From contig WHSQ01000001.1 of NCBI GenBank assembly GCA_009380005.1, positions 62,001 to 126,000 of the forward strand: a stretch of DNA of 64,000 nt. The letters run 5' to 3'. Of the stretch, positions 17,854-25,770 are shown piece by piece (the first letter of the stretch is position 1; each line of letters opens with the position of its first letter). The notes beneath the pieces are model-generated. The model was not told the origin of the DNA. It worked only from the letters and a program-made list of their open reading frames with translations, and did no database searches. The translations under genes and the position numbers were made by a program. Source of the stretch: Actinomycetota bacterium (GTDB lineage: Bacteria; Actinomycetota; CADDZG01; WHSQ01).

Positions 17854-19692
17854 ATGCGACTGATGCGTGATCTGATCGGCGAGACGCTCTCCAACCGTTA
17901 CATGCTGCGAGCCCGGATCGCCGGGGGCGGGATGGGGGAGGTCTACCGCGCGCACGACGTGCTTCTCGATCGGACCGTGGCGGTCAAGATCCTGCAGCCC
18001 TCCCTGGCGATCGATCCCGACCTGGTAGCGCGCTTCAAAGCCGAGGCCCGAGCCGCGGCGCGTCTCACGCACCCCAACGTGGTTTCGGTTCACGATTGGG
18101 GATCCGAGGACGAGTCCACCTACTACATGGTCATGGAATACGTCGCCGGGACGGATCTGCGCGATCTGCTATGTATGCATGGCTCGCTGCGTCCTGCTCA
18201 GGGTGCAGAGATGATCGCTCACGTCTGCCACGCCTTGGATGCTGCGCATCGCGGGGACCTTGTGCATCGCGACATCAAGCCCGAGAACATCTTGATCGCC
18301 AAGGACGGAACGGTGAAGGTCGCGGACTTCGGCATCGCTGTGGTGGCCGATGCGGATCGAACCTCTCCCGGTGGAGCGATCCCCGGAACCCTGCGCTACC
18401 TGTCGCCCGAGCAGGCGGCGGGTCGGGAAGCGACGCCGGCGTCGGACATCTGGGCAGCCGGAGCGGTGTTGTCGGAGGCCTTGACAGGACGTCCGCCCCT
18501 ATTGGGCTCCGGATCGGATCTATTGCGTCGCCGTGCGATCGAAACACCGATCCCACCGTCGATGTTTGCGGAAGATGTCCCGAAAGAACTCGATGCCGTA
18601 GTCATGCGTGCATGCGCGGTCGAGCCTCGCGATCGCTACATGTCCGCGATGGAGATGGCCGCCGACCTCCGGCGCGTGAGCGCTCGTTCGGTGACCGACG
18701 CTCCTTCGATCGGATCGCTGCTGATCGACCTCACCGGGGAGGTCGACATCCCCGGCGCTCAGCCGACGACGATGATGTCGCGCAAGCAGGCTCGCAGATC
18801 GCGGCGTCGTCGCCGGGTTGCCCGCGTCGGACTCATGCTGATCCTCATCCTCCTTCTGGCCTTCGGCGGTTACAGGGCGGGAGCGGCGCTGTTCGGCCCC
18901 CAAGAGGTCCGGGTCCCATCGTTGATAGGACTGCAGTCTGGTCAAGCGGAGTCGCGCGCCGAGGGCCTGGGCCTGATAGTAGAGATCTCCGACCGTACGA
19001 AACACACGCGGGCCCCTGCCGGGGAGGTCCTGGGGCAGGTGCCGTCCGGCGGCGTTGTCGAAGAGGGCGCCACGATCACGCTCTACCTATCGGCAGGACT
19101 TCCCTCCCACCGCGTTCCATCGGTCGTGGGCTTCGACTTCGTGAAGGCCGAGTCGCTGCTGGAGGCTTCCGGGTTGCGGTTGGGGAAGGTGACGCGCCGG
19201 TTCTCGGGCAAGCCCAAGGGCACCGTCGTCGCGCAACGGCCGGAGGGCGGACGTCTCGAGTGGGGCAGCGAGGTCCGTCTTGTCGTGGGCAAGGGGCCGA
19301 GGCCGGTGGAGATCACCAACGTCGTGGGTCTTCAACTCGATGAAGCTCGGAGGCAGCTGGAGGAACGTGGTTTCTTCGTAACCCTGAAGGAAGTCTTCGA
19401 CGAGAAGGTCGACGCCGGCAAGGTCATCATGACGAACCCCCAGCCGGGCCAGACGGCAGCCAAGGGCAGTGAGGTCCTCCTGACGGTGAGCAAGGGCCCG
19501 AAGCTCAAGACCATGCGGATGCCCGACGTTCGCGGAAAGACCGTGAAGGTCGCGACCGCGCAGCTGGAGAAGATCGGCCTGGTGGTGGAGGTTCAGGACG
19601 CTTGTGGTGGAGGCAAGATCGTGGCTGAAACCGATCCGCAGGCCGGTGTGAAGGTCACCGAACGCGACACCGTCGCGCTGTTCGTCTGCTAG
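17854..19692 (+). CDS. Ser/Thr protein kinase with four extracellular PASTA domains (PknB-like)
   Basis: 612 aa. Kinase domain about residues 16-275: glycine loop IAGGGMGEVY, ATP-binding K45 in VAVKIL, catalytic loop HRDIKPEN (D140), DFG at 158-160 and the activation segment ending YLSPEQ. A basic juxtamembrane stretch (RRSRRRRRVAR) precedes one membrane helix at about 325-346. The outside part has four PASTA repeats (each with a VPSLIGL-, VPSVVGF-, ITNVVGL- or MPDVRGK-type start), which in homologues bind muropeptides or lipid II. This is the layout of PknB, which controls cell-wall synthesis and division. GGAGGG precedes ATG. Convergent with the Nudix gene, overlapping by 4 bp. Confidence 0.94.
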   Translation: MRLMRDLIGETLSNRYMLRARIAGGGMGEVYRAHDVLLDRTVAVKILQPSLAIDPDLVARFKAEARAAARLTHPNVVSVHDWGSEDESTYYMVMEYVAGTDLRDLLCMHGSLRPAQGAEMIAHVCHALDAAHRGDLVHRDIKPENILIAKDGTVKVADFGIAVVADADRTSPGGAIPGTLRYLSPEQAAGREATPASDIWAAGAVLSEALTGRPPLLGSGSDLLRRRAIETPIPPSMFAEDVPKELDAVVMRACAVEPRDRYMSAMEMAADLRRVSARSVTDAPSIGSLLIDLTGEVDIPGAQPTTMMSRKQARRSRRRRRVARVGLMLILILLLAFGGYRAGAALFGPQEVRVPSLIGLQSGQAESRAEGLGLIVEISDRTKHTRAPAGEVLGQVPSGGVVEEGATITLYLSAGLPSHRVPSVVGFDFVKAESLLEASGLRLGKVTRRFSGKPKGTVVAQRPEGGRLEWGSEVRLVVGKGPRPVEITNVVGLQLDEARRQLEERGFFVTLKEVFDEKVDAGKVIMTNPQPGQTAAKGSEVLLTVSKGPKLKTMRMPDVRGKTVKVATAQLEKIGLVVEVQDACGGGKIVAETDPQAGVKVTERDTVALFVC

Positions 19693-20105
19693 CTGAGCTG
19701 GTCGGTCTCCGCGAGGACGCCCCATGCCGTCAAGGTCTCGACGAAGCGCGGCGTGCATTCGAGCGATGCCACCTCGCCGAGCGCCACCCAGCGGACCTCG
19801 GCAGCGTCATCCGCGGCCACCGGCTCGCGGCCGTCGGTGGGCCGCGCGCCGTAGTCGTGGATCACGAAATGCTCGTCCCCCAAGACCTCCAATATCCCGA
19901 TGAGATCGCCCACGTCGACGTTCAGTCCGGTCTCTTCTCGGACCTCGCGCTTGACCGCGTCGGCTAGATATTCGCCGGGTTGGACCCGGCCCCCGGGGAT
20001 CGACCACAATCCCGCGTGGGGTTCCCGCCCCCGCTTCACCATCAAGAGCGCGTCGTCGCGAACGACGATCGCGCCGACCGCCAGCGTCAGCCTCTCTGCC
20101 ACCAT
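19689..20105 (-). CDS. Nudix hydrolase
   Basis: 138 aa. The Nudix box is GRVQPGEYLADAVKREVREETGL (positions about 39-61; the REVREETG core is intact), with the catalytic Glu residues of REEXGE type visible. The N-terminus LAVGAIVVRDDALLMVKRGR is the usual MutT/ADP-ribose hydrolase strand. It hydrolyses a nucleoside diphosphate linked to another group; NUDIX substrate cannot be read from sequence. Divergent from the 50-aa membrane-protein gene, with only 17 bp between the two starts. Confidence 0.92.
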   Translation of the reverse strand: MVAERLTLAVGAIVVRDDALLMVKRGREPHAGLWSIPGGRVQPGEYLADAVKREVREETGLNVDVGDLIGILEVLGDEHFVIHDYGARPTDGREPVAADDAAEVRWVALGEVASLECTPRFVETLTAWGVLAETDQLS

Positions 20106-20122
20106 GCCCGTAGCCTAAGGGC

Positions 20123-20275
20123 GTGGATGTCGTTACGGACCCCGCGCGCACCCGCGCCGGCTGGCTTTCCTGGACGCTGCTCGGCGTTGGCATGCTCGTG
20201 GCCTCCAGCTCCGCGATCGGAGGGATGTTCATCGTCACGACGGTCCGACGCCCGCAGGAGATCCCGCCGGAATGA
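20123..20275 (+). CDS. Small single-span membrane protein coupled to folP2
   Basis: 50 aa from a GTG start. It has a short polar N-terminus, one hydrophobic segment at about residues 16-41 (WLSWTLLGVGMLVASSS then AIGGMFIV) and a short basic tail ending RRPQEIPPE. Its TGA overlaps the next ATG (ATGA), so translation is coupled to the dihydropteroate synthase paralogue. No function is known to me. The overlap and the clean membrane helix argue that it is real. Confidence 0.6.
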   Translation: MDVVTDPARTRAGWLSWTLLGVGMLVASSSAIGGMFIVTTVRRPQEIPPE

Positions 20276-21129
20276 GACTCGTTCACGCGCGCGGAGATCT
20301 GTCCCTGGACGTCTGCCGGGTGATGGGCATCGTCAACCGGACGCCGGATTCCTTCTTCGACGGCGGCCGGATGGGCCTCGCTGCCTCAATCGACCACGCC
20401 CAGCGCCTCGTCGACGAGGGTGCCGACCTCCTGGACATCGGCGCCGTGAAAGCGGGACCGGGCGAACCGGTCACGGAGACGGAAGAGCTGGAGCGCCTGA
20501 TGCCCGCGCTGGAGGCGATCGCCGGTCGCTGCGATGTGCCCATCTCCATCGAGACCTCACGTCCCCGGGTGGCCCGGGATGCCATCGAGGCGGGCGCGGC
20601 GATCGTCAACGACGTCGCCGGCCTCGTGGTTACGGAGCTGGCTTCGGTCTGCGCGGATACCGGAGCGGGTCTGATCCTGATGCACAACGGGGGGCAGATC
20701 AGGGGCCGTCCGCGGCATCCTCGCTACGACGACGTAGTGGCCGAGGTCATGCGGGAGCTCGAGGCCATGGCCGCCGTCGCGGAGACGGCCGGCGTGCCTC
20801 GGGAGGCCATCGTTCTGGACGCCGGCCTGGATTTCGGGAAGACGACGCACCACTCGCTCGAGCTGGTGCGGCGAACTGAGGAGCTCGTCGCCTCGGGACG
20901 GCCGCTGTTGGTCGCTCCTTCACGGAAGGACGTGGTGGGGGAGACGCTCGATCTTCCGCCGCCTGGGCGGCTCGCAGGCACCCTCGCGCTCGTCGCTCTA
21001 TCGGTGGAGAAGGGGGCCCATATCGTTCGGGTTCACGACGTCGCGCCTGCCGTGGAGGTGGTGCGGATGGTCGAAGCCACAGTCGGCCGTCGGGATCCCG
21101 AGAACCCCGTGCGCGGTCTATGGGATTGA
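20272..21129 (+). CDS. Dihydropteroate synthase paralogue, FolP2 type
   Basis: 285 aa TIM barrel of the DHPS superfamily. The first loop reads MGIVNRTPDSFFDGG, where true DHPS has NVTPDSFSDGG. The second loop reads DIGAVKAGPGEPV instead of DIGGESTRPGA. Both changes, and the later FGKTTHHSLELV and SRKDVVGETL segments, match mycobacterial FolP2, which is reported to lack DHPS activity. So it is probably not the folate enzyme, and its substrate is open. A canonical folP is not in this window. It is translationally coupled to the preceding 50-aa membrane protein. Confidence 0.85.
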   Translation: MRLVHARGDLSLDVCRVMGIVNRTPDSFFDGGRMGLAASIDHAQRLVDEGADLLDIGAVKAGPGEPVTETEELERLMPALEAIAGRCDVPISIETSRPRVARDAIEAGAAIVNDVAGLVVTELASVCADTGAGLILMHNGGQIRGRPRHPRYDDVVAEVMRELEAMAAVAETAGVPREAIVLDAGLDFGKTTHHSLELVRRTEELVASGRPLLVAPSRKDVVGETLDLPPPGRLAGTLALVALSVEKGAHIVRVHDVAPAVEVVRMVEATVGRRDPENPVRGLWD

Positions 21130-21175
21130 CCGGATCTGCGTGGAAACGTGGGTGTTATCGGATAACTTTGCCGCC

Positions 21176-21547
21176 ATGCCGAAGCGCATCCTGATCGTCG
21201 AGGACGAAGACGCGGTCCGCGAGCTCGAGAAGTTCATCCTCGAGTCTCACGGTTACGACGTCATGGAAGCGCGGGACGGTCTCGAGGGCCTCGCCAAGGC
21301 CGAGTTCCGCAAGCCCGACCTCATCCTGCTCGACCTGATGATGCCGGACGTCTCCGGGGGCCGCATGTACGACGAGATGAAGGATCATCGGATCACCTCG
21401 GGCATCCCGATCATCGTTGTCACCGGCAAGCCGGACGCGCACCAGATGTTCGACGAACAGATCGGTGCCGAGAACGTGATCATGAAGCCGTTCGACGCCG
21501 AGGCCCTGCTGGAACGCATCGAAGGCCACATCGGCAAACCCGAGTGA
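21176..21547 (+). CDS. Stand-alone CheY-like response regulator receiver
   Basis: 123 aa, only a receiver domain. The acidic pocket is VEDEDA near the N-terminus, the phospho-acceptor is D53 in LLDLMMPD, T83 is in VVTGKP and K104 in IMKPFD, so it should be phosphorylatable. MPKRILIVEDE is the family N-terminus and fixes the ATG at 21176. No kinase is adjacent; the histidine kinase at 43.9 kb is one candidate. The stop overlaps the GNAT start by three bases (GTGA), suggesting co-translation with it. Confidence 0.9.
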   Translation: MPKRILIVEDEDAVRELEKFILESHGYDVMEARDGLEGLAKAEFRKPDLILLDLMMPDVSGGRMYDEMKDHRITSGIPIIVVTGKPDAHQMFDEQIGAENVIMKPFDAEALLERIEGHIGKPE

Positions 21548-22074
21548 GGACGGCAGGCGCCGAGCCGGCATCAGCGATCCGGACGGCACGCCTCGAGCTG
21601 CGTCCGTGCACCTACGAGATGGCTCGCGCCGCGATGACTTCGTCGGAGAGTCTCGGCCGGATCCTGGGGACGAAGATCGCGCCGGGATGGCCCTCGGAGG
21701 ACCTGGAGGACGCGATCCCCGTTTATATGGCGCATCTCGAGCGGGACGCCGGCGAGTTGGGATGGGGCCTGTGGCTGCTGATCGAGCCGACCACGAGAGT
21801 GATGGTGGGTGATGCCGGCTTCAAGGGTCGGCCGGACGCACTCGGTCGGGTCGAGATCGGTTACGGGATCGCACCTGAAGAACGTGGCAGGGGCTTCGCG
21901 ACGGAAGCGGCCGCGGGGCTCGTCGCGTGGGCTGCCGGTCGTGGCGTGCAACTGGTCACGGCCGAGTGCCTCGATGACAACGCGCCTTCGATACGCGTGC
22001 TCGAGAAGACCGGGTTCCGGCGGATCGGACGGGTGGGACACCTGATCAAGTGGGAGAAGAAGGTGCATCGTTGA
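21544..22074 (+). CDS. GNAT-family N-acetyltransferase (RimJ/RimL-like)
   Basis: 176 aa from a GTG that overlaps the previous stop. The N-terminus IRTARLELRPCTYEMARA is the RimJ/RimL-type opening. The acetyl-CoA pyrophosphate loop is EERGRGFATEAAAGL (Q/R-x-x-G-x-G/A form), followed by NAPSIRVLEKTGFRRIGRVG, the usual end of these enzymes. It acetylates an amine, possibly a protein N-terminus or a small metabolite; not resolvable. The stop overlaps the prepilin peptidase TTG start. Confidence 0.88.
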   Translation: MRTAGAEPASAIRTARLELRPCTYEMARAAMTSSESLGRILGTKIAPGWPSEDLEDAIPVYMAHLERDAGELGWGLWLLIEPTTRVMVGDAGFKGRPDALGRVEIGYGIAPEERGRGFATEAAAGLVAWAAGRGVQLVTAECLDDNAPSIRVLEKTGFRRIGRVGHLIKWEKKVHR

Positions 22075-22868
22075 TCCCGGAGTGGTTCGAGGTCGGGTTC
22101 GCCGCGGTACTGGGCCTGATATTCGGCAGCTTCGCTACGGCCTTCGCTTATCGCGTCCCACGACGGGAATCATTGGGTGGGCGGAGCAAGTGCCCGAACT
22201 GCGACACAACCATCCGAGCGGCCGACAACGTCCCCGTCATCAGCTACCTGTTGTTGCGGGGCAAGTGTCGCAACTGTGGCCAGGTCATCTCCCCGCGGTA
22301 TCCACTGATCGAGCTCACCTCGGGCGCTCTGTTCGCCCTGGCCGCATGGAAGTTCGGGCCGACGCTCACCGGGATCACCTACGCGAGCTTCTTCTGGATC
22401 CTCCTGGTGCTCACCGTCATCGATCTCGAGTTCAAGCTCCTGCCCAACCGGATCGTCTTTCCCGCCCTCTACGCAGGATGGGCCCTCTTGGTCGCCGATG
22501 CTCTGTTGGATACGGGTTTCGCCATGGGCGATCCCGCCGCACTCCGAGAAGCCGCGCTGGGAGCCGTCGTCTTCGGTGGGTTCCTCTTCCTGGTCGCTTT
22601 CATCTATCCGGCGGGGATGGGAATGGGCGATGTGAAGCTGGCTCTCGTGCTGGGCAGTTTCCTCGGCTACCTCGGTGGCATCGGGTTGGCGGTGACGGGG
22701 ATGTTTCTGTCGTTCCTCTTCGGTGGGTTCCTCGGTGCGCTCATTGCGGTGGCCCGCGGGGGCGGGCGCAAGACGCAGATCCCATTCGGACCGTGGCTCG
22801 CGTTGGGGACGGTGACGGCAGTCCTCTTCGGCGAGGGGCTGCTCGACTGGTATCTGGAGCTGTTCTAG
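22071..22868 (+). CDS. Type 4 prepilin peptidase (leader peptidase/methyltransferase)
   Basis: 265 aa from a TTG at 22071; AGGTG five bases upstream and the TTGA overlap with the GNAT stop favour it over a GTG at 22050. The zinc-like tetrad is C41, C44 (CPNC), C66 and C69 (CRNC). The catalytic aspartates are D118 in VIDLEFKLLPN and D187 in GMGMGDVKLAL, in an eight-span membrane protein. It removes the leader from type IV or Flp prepilins and methylates the new N-terminus. The Flp-type pilin at 40.7 kb is a possible substrate. The other assembly genes are not in this window. Confidence 0.93.
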   Translation: MIPEWFEVGFAAVLGLIFGSFATAFAYRVPRRESLGGRSKCPNCDTTIRAADNVPVISYLLLRGKCRNCGQVISPRYPLIELTSGALFALAAWKFGPTLTGITYASFFWILLVLTVIDLEFKLLPNRIVFPALYAGWALLVADALLDTGFAMGDPAALREAALGAVVFGGFLFLVAFIYPAGMGMGDVKLALVLGSFLGYLGGIGLAVTGMFLSFLFGGFLGALIAVARGGGRKTQIPFGPWLALGTVTAVLFGEGLLDWYLELF

Positions 22869-22950
22869 CCCGGTAGCTTCGACGGCGAAGCGGAGCCAGA
22901 GAGGTCGATCTTCGATCCGTCGTCCACGACCGATACGCGCCGAGGTTCCG

Positions 22951-24126
22951 TCATCCGATCGGCTGTCTTTCGGACGCGGATCTCCCAAGTTGCGTGACCA
23001 GATCGTGCAGGTTGGCCTTCACGAACTCACTCAACCTCACGTCGGCCGACACATGCAATTTCCGGCGGATACGAGCCTTATGACTGCGAACGGTACCGGC
23101 GCTGATGCCGAGGCGACGAGCGATCTCCTGCTCGGTGCGTTTCTGGGAGAGATGGGCGAGCACGTCCCATTCGCGGTCGGTGAGCTCTTCGGACAAGGAG
23201 ATCGGGTTGAGTCCACGACGACGTGGATCGTCCGCACGCCAGGATTGGTTGCCACCCGACTCCTTGGCACGGAACAACGCGACCTCGGCTCGCGCTATGA
23301 GGTCCTCGGCAGTATGACCGGGGGAGTGATCGGAGACACCGACCGATGCAGTGATCGCTTGGCCCTGGATCTGAACCTTCGCGATCGCAGTACGGAGTCG
23401 CTCGCCGGCCAGGTAGGCGGTGGACACGTTGGTGTCCGGAAGGATGACCGCGAACTCGTCGCCGCCATGACGGAAGAGGATGTCGGAGTGGCGAAGCTTC
23501 TCAACGAGCTCACCTGCGATGTCCCGGAGCAGCTGATCCCCGCTGCCACGGCCGAACCTTTCGTTGACCTGATCGACCTGGTCGATATCGATCAGGATGA
23601 TGGAGAGAGCAGACCCGCTGCGTCGAGCTCGGGAGATCTCCTCGACCAACCGTGCTTCGAACGCTCCGCGCTCGGGTAGCCCGGTGAGGGCGTCGCCGCC
23701 GGCACTCCGAAGCGCTGCCTCATGCCGTGCTTTCGTGCGGGCGGCTGCGCCAACCCGTGCACGCAGCTCCGTCGGTTCGAAGGGCTTGGCGATGTAGTCG
23801 ACGGCTCCACCCTGGAGCCCGCGAACCTTGTCTTCGACCGCGGATAGCACGCTCAAGAAGATCACGGGGATGTCTGCGGTCCCGGCATGGGACGAGAGCG
23901 CGGTCAGCACTTCAGCACCGTCCATCCCCGGCATCATCATGTCGAGCAGGATGACGTCCGGAGCATGCGCCGCCGCGAGCTCGAGGCATGTCTGCCCGTC
24001 GGCGGCTTGGATCACGTCGAATCCATCGGTCAGTTGGATGTGTGCGAGCATCCGAACGTCGGGGTCGTCGTCGACGATCAGAACAAGCGGTCGCGTGCCA
24101 TCGGTTGCAGGGGTCCTGGTCTCCAC
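22951..24126 (-). CDS. Response regulator with REC, GGDEF and LuxR-type HTH domains
   Basis: 391 aa, GTG start. Receiver domain residues 14-125 with D62 in LLDMMMPGMDG and the lysine in YIAKPF. Diguanylate cyclase domain about 143-300 with intact GGDEF at 221-225 in RHGGDEFAVILPD. DNA-binding domain about 320-380 of LuxR/FixJ type (ELTDREWDVLAHLSQ then ISAGTVRSHKARIRRKL). A single chain would therefore sense phosphorylation, make c-di-GMP and bind DNA; this three-part layout is uncommon. No RxxD inhibitory site is evident five residues before GGDEF. Convergent with the prepilin peptidase gene. Confidence 0.9.
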   Translation of the reverse strand: METRTPATDGTRPLVLIVDDDPDVRMLAHIQLTDGFDVIQAADGQTCLELAAAHAPDVILLDMMMPGMDGAEVLTALSSHAGTADIPVIFLSVLSAVEDKVRGLQGGAVDYIAKPFEPTELRARVGAAARTKARHEAALRSAGGDALTGLPERGAFEARLVEEISRARRSGSALSIILIDIDQVDQVNERFGRGSGDQLLRDIAGELVEKLRHSDILFRHGGDEFAVILPDTNVSTAYLAGERLRTAIAKVQIQGQAITASVGVSDHSPGHTAEDLIARAEVALFRAKESGGNQSWRADDPRRRGLNPISLSEELTDREWDVLAHLSQKRTEQEIARRLGISAGTVRSHKARIRRKLHVSADVRLSEFVKANLHDLVTQLGRSASERQPIG

Positions 24127-24197
24127 GGATCTCCCGGATCGGAATCTCGTATAACCAGAACGATGGCACGAACCGTTCCTGTGGTGAATGAACCGGA

Positions 24198-24218
24198 TGG
24201 GCTATTTCGTGTAGCCCA
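24198..24218. promoter_or_regulatory. Perfect 7-bp inverted repeat upstream of the DUF5319 operon
   Basis: TGGGCTA (24198-24204), a 7-base spacer, then TAGCCCA (24212-24218). It lies about 50 bp before the ATG at 24269 and about 70 bp before the divergent GGDEF regulator, so it could be an operator or a leader hairpin. Not assigned further. Confidence 0.35.
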
Positions 24219-24268
24219 CCCCGGTGGCGGACGGGACTAGTCCGCGAACGAAGCCTTACCATGGGTCG

Positions 24269-24727
24269 ATGGACGACAGCCCCGAGGACCAGCCACTCGA
24301 CGAGGACGACCGCGCCCAGCTTCAACAGGACCTGGACGATGTCGTCGCGCTCCGGGCCATGCTCTCTCCGCGTGGGATCAAGGGAGTCGTCCACTTCTGT
24401 GCCGATTGTGAGACCGACCACTACCTGACCTGGGACCTCCTCGAGTCGAACCTCTCGGCCGTTCTTCGCGAAGGAAGCTTCCCGGTTCACGAACCTGCCT
24501 TCGCGCCCGATCCCGACGAGTACGTGACCCTGGACTACGGCCGCGGCTACCTGGATGGATACGAGACCGTCAAGGAGGAAGAGTTCAACGAGCTCGCCAT
24601 GCGGATGGTCCTCCAGTTGCGTAACCGCGGTTGGCGAACCGACGAGATCAAATCCATGATGGCGGGGATGCAGTTGGACGTGCCGGGGATCGACGACAAG
24701 ACCTGGGGCGCGGACGGTAACTCCTGA
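24269..24727 (+). CDS. DUF5319-family protein
   Basis: 152 aa. The core QPLDEDDRAQLQQDLDDV, then GIKGVVHFCADCETDHYLTWDLLESNL and HEPAFAPDPDEYVTLDYGRGY, matches the actinobacterial family that includes the uncharacterised mycobacterial Rv3412. HFCADC gives a CxxC pair that may bind zinc. Acidic overall, cytoplasmic, function unknown. The C-terminal extension (about 40 residues after LDGYE, with RNRGWRTDEIKSMMAGM) is longer than I recall for the mycobacterial protein. ATG at 24269 was chosen because the upstream part of the frame is not protein-like. The stop overlaps the parA-like start by one base. Confidence 0.85.
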   Translation: MDDSPEDQPLDEDDRAQLQQDLDDVVALRAMLSPRGIKGVVHFCADCETDHYLTWDLLESNLSAVLREGSFPVHEPAFAPDPDEYVTLDYGRGYLDGYETVKEEEFNELAMRMVLQLRNRGWRTDEIKSMMAGMQLDVPGIDDKTWGADGNS

Positions 24728-25485
24728 TGGCAAGGGTCCTCGCGTTCGCCAATCAGAAGGGCGGCGTGGCGAAGACGACGAGTACGTTGTCGATCGCCGT
24801 CGCCCTGGCCGAACGGGGTCGTCGCGTCCTCGCCGTCGACCTCGATCCTCAGGGAGCGCTCACGTACTCGATCGGGATCGACCCGGACTCGGTTGCCGAG
24901 ACCGTCAACGATGTTCTGATCCGTCGGCTCCCGATCGAGAAGGTCGTCATCCAGCGCGAGGTGGACGTCGTCCCCAGCAACATCGATCTGGCGGGTGCCG
25001 AGGCAGTATTGCTGGCGAAGACCGGCCGTGAGTACGCGCTGCAGCGGGCGTTGCGCGATGTTCAGGACGACTACGACTACGTCGTCATCGACTGTCCTCC
25101 GTCCCTCGGGATCCTGACGATAAACGGACTGACTGCGGCGCGGCAGGTCGTCATCCCGTTGCAGTGCGAGGCGTTGTCGCATCGAGGCGTCGGACAACTG
25201 CTGGAAACGCTCAACGACATACGTCATTTCACGAATCCCGATCTGAAGGTGATCGGGGTTCTCCCGACGCTGTTCGACGGACGGTCGAAACACGCTCGGG
25301 ACGTGCTGGGGGACGTGGGGCAACGGTACGACGTCGAGGTGCTGGAGCCGCCCATCCGGAAGACGATCAAGTTCGCGGAAGCAACCCAGGCCGGCAAGTC
25401 CATCCTTTCCTATGCTGCCTCCCACCCTGCCGCGGAGGCCTACAGGGAGCACGCTCGACGCATCGATGAGGCGGAGGGCGTATGA
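24727..25485 (+). CDS. ParA/Soj-family ATPase (orphan)
   Basis: 252 aa. Deviant Walker A KGGVAKTT at residues 11-18 (Ala where most have Gly), Walker A' VLAVDLDPQGAL, and Walker B VVIDCPPSLGIL; these are all typical of chromosome- or cargo-positioning ParA proteins. No parB or parS-like gene sits next to it. Upstream is DUF5319 and downstream a zinc-ribbon protein (overlap ATGA), then an H1-like protein. It may position another cargo; calling it the chromosomal parA is not justified by context. Confidence 0.88.
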   Translation: MARVLAFANQKGGVAKTTSTLSIAVALAERGRRVLAVDLDPQGALTYSIGIDPDSVAETVNDVLIRRLPIEKVVIQREVDVVPSNIDLAGAEAVLLAKTGREYALQRALRDVQDDYDYVVIDCPPSLGILTINGLTAARQVVIPLQCEALSHRGVGQLLETLNDIRHFTNPDLKVIGVLPTLFDGRSKHARDVLGDVGQRYDVEVLEPPIRKTIKFAEATQAGKSILSYAASHPAAEAYREHARRIDEAEGV

Positions 25486-25730
25486 CGGCGCGTCGCGGAT
25501 CCTCACCACCTGGGAAGTACGCGCTCTACAGCGCCACGGAGAAGCGAAGTTTCACCTGCACGATCGAGTGCTCAACCTGCCGCGAGGAGACACGGGTCAA
25601 CTATCTCGAACTGGCGGCCCTGATGTTCCCGGTCCATCTCCACGTGCCCTTCCTCAAGTATCACCACTCCTGGTTCCGGTGCCCGGCCTGTGGGAACCGG
25701 ACGTGGGTGAGGGTCCATCTCGATCGGTGA
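25482..25730 (+). CDS. Small zinc-ribbon-like protein downstream of parA-like gene
   Basis: 82 aa. Two Cys pairs are well spaced for one zinc: CTIECSTC (the last two Cys as CSTC) at about 27-33 and CPAC at about 67-70, with a hydrophobic central helix (LELAALMFPVHLHVPFL) between them. Basic N-terminus. ATG overlaps the ParA stop (ATGA), so the two are coupled. No family name recognised. It could be a ParA partner or a nucleic-acid-binding protein (inference). Confidence 0.7.
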   Translation: MTARRGSSPPGKYALYSATEKRSFTCTIECSTCREETRVNYLELAALMFPVHLHVPFLKYHHSWFRCPACGNRTWVRVHLDR

Positions 25731-25731
25731 C

Positions 25732-25754
25732 GCTCGGTTAGTCTCTCGCCGAGC
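25732..25754 (+). terminator. Short hairpin between the zinc-ribbon and H1-like genes
   Basis: GCTCGG (25732-25737) pairs with CCGAGC (25749-25754) around an 11-base loop, directly after the zinc-ribbon stop. It may be a weak terminator or attenuator; there is no T tract. Confidence 0.3.
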
Positions 25755-25770
25755 CGACCTAGGAGGGACG

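Noticed and set aside
24727-25485. Chromosomal or plasmid partition locus and replication origin
   Set aside because: No parB, parS-like repeats, rep gene or DnaA boxes were seen near the ParA gene.
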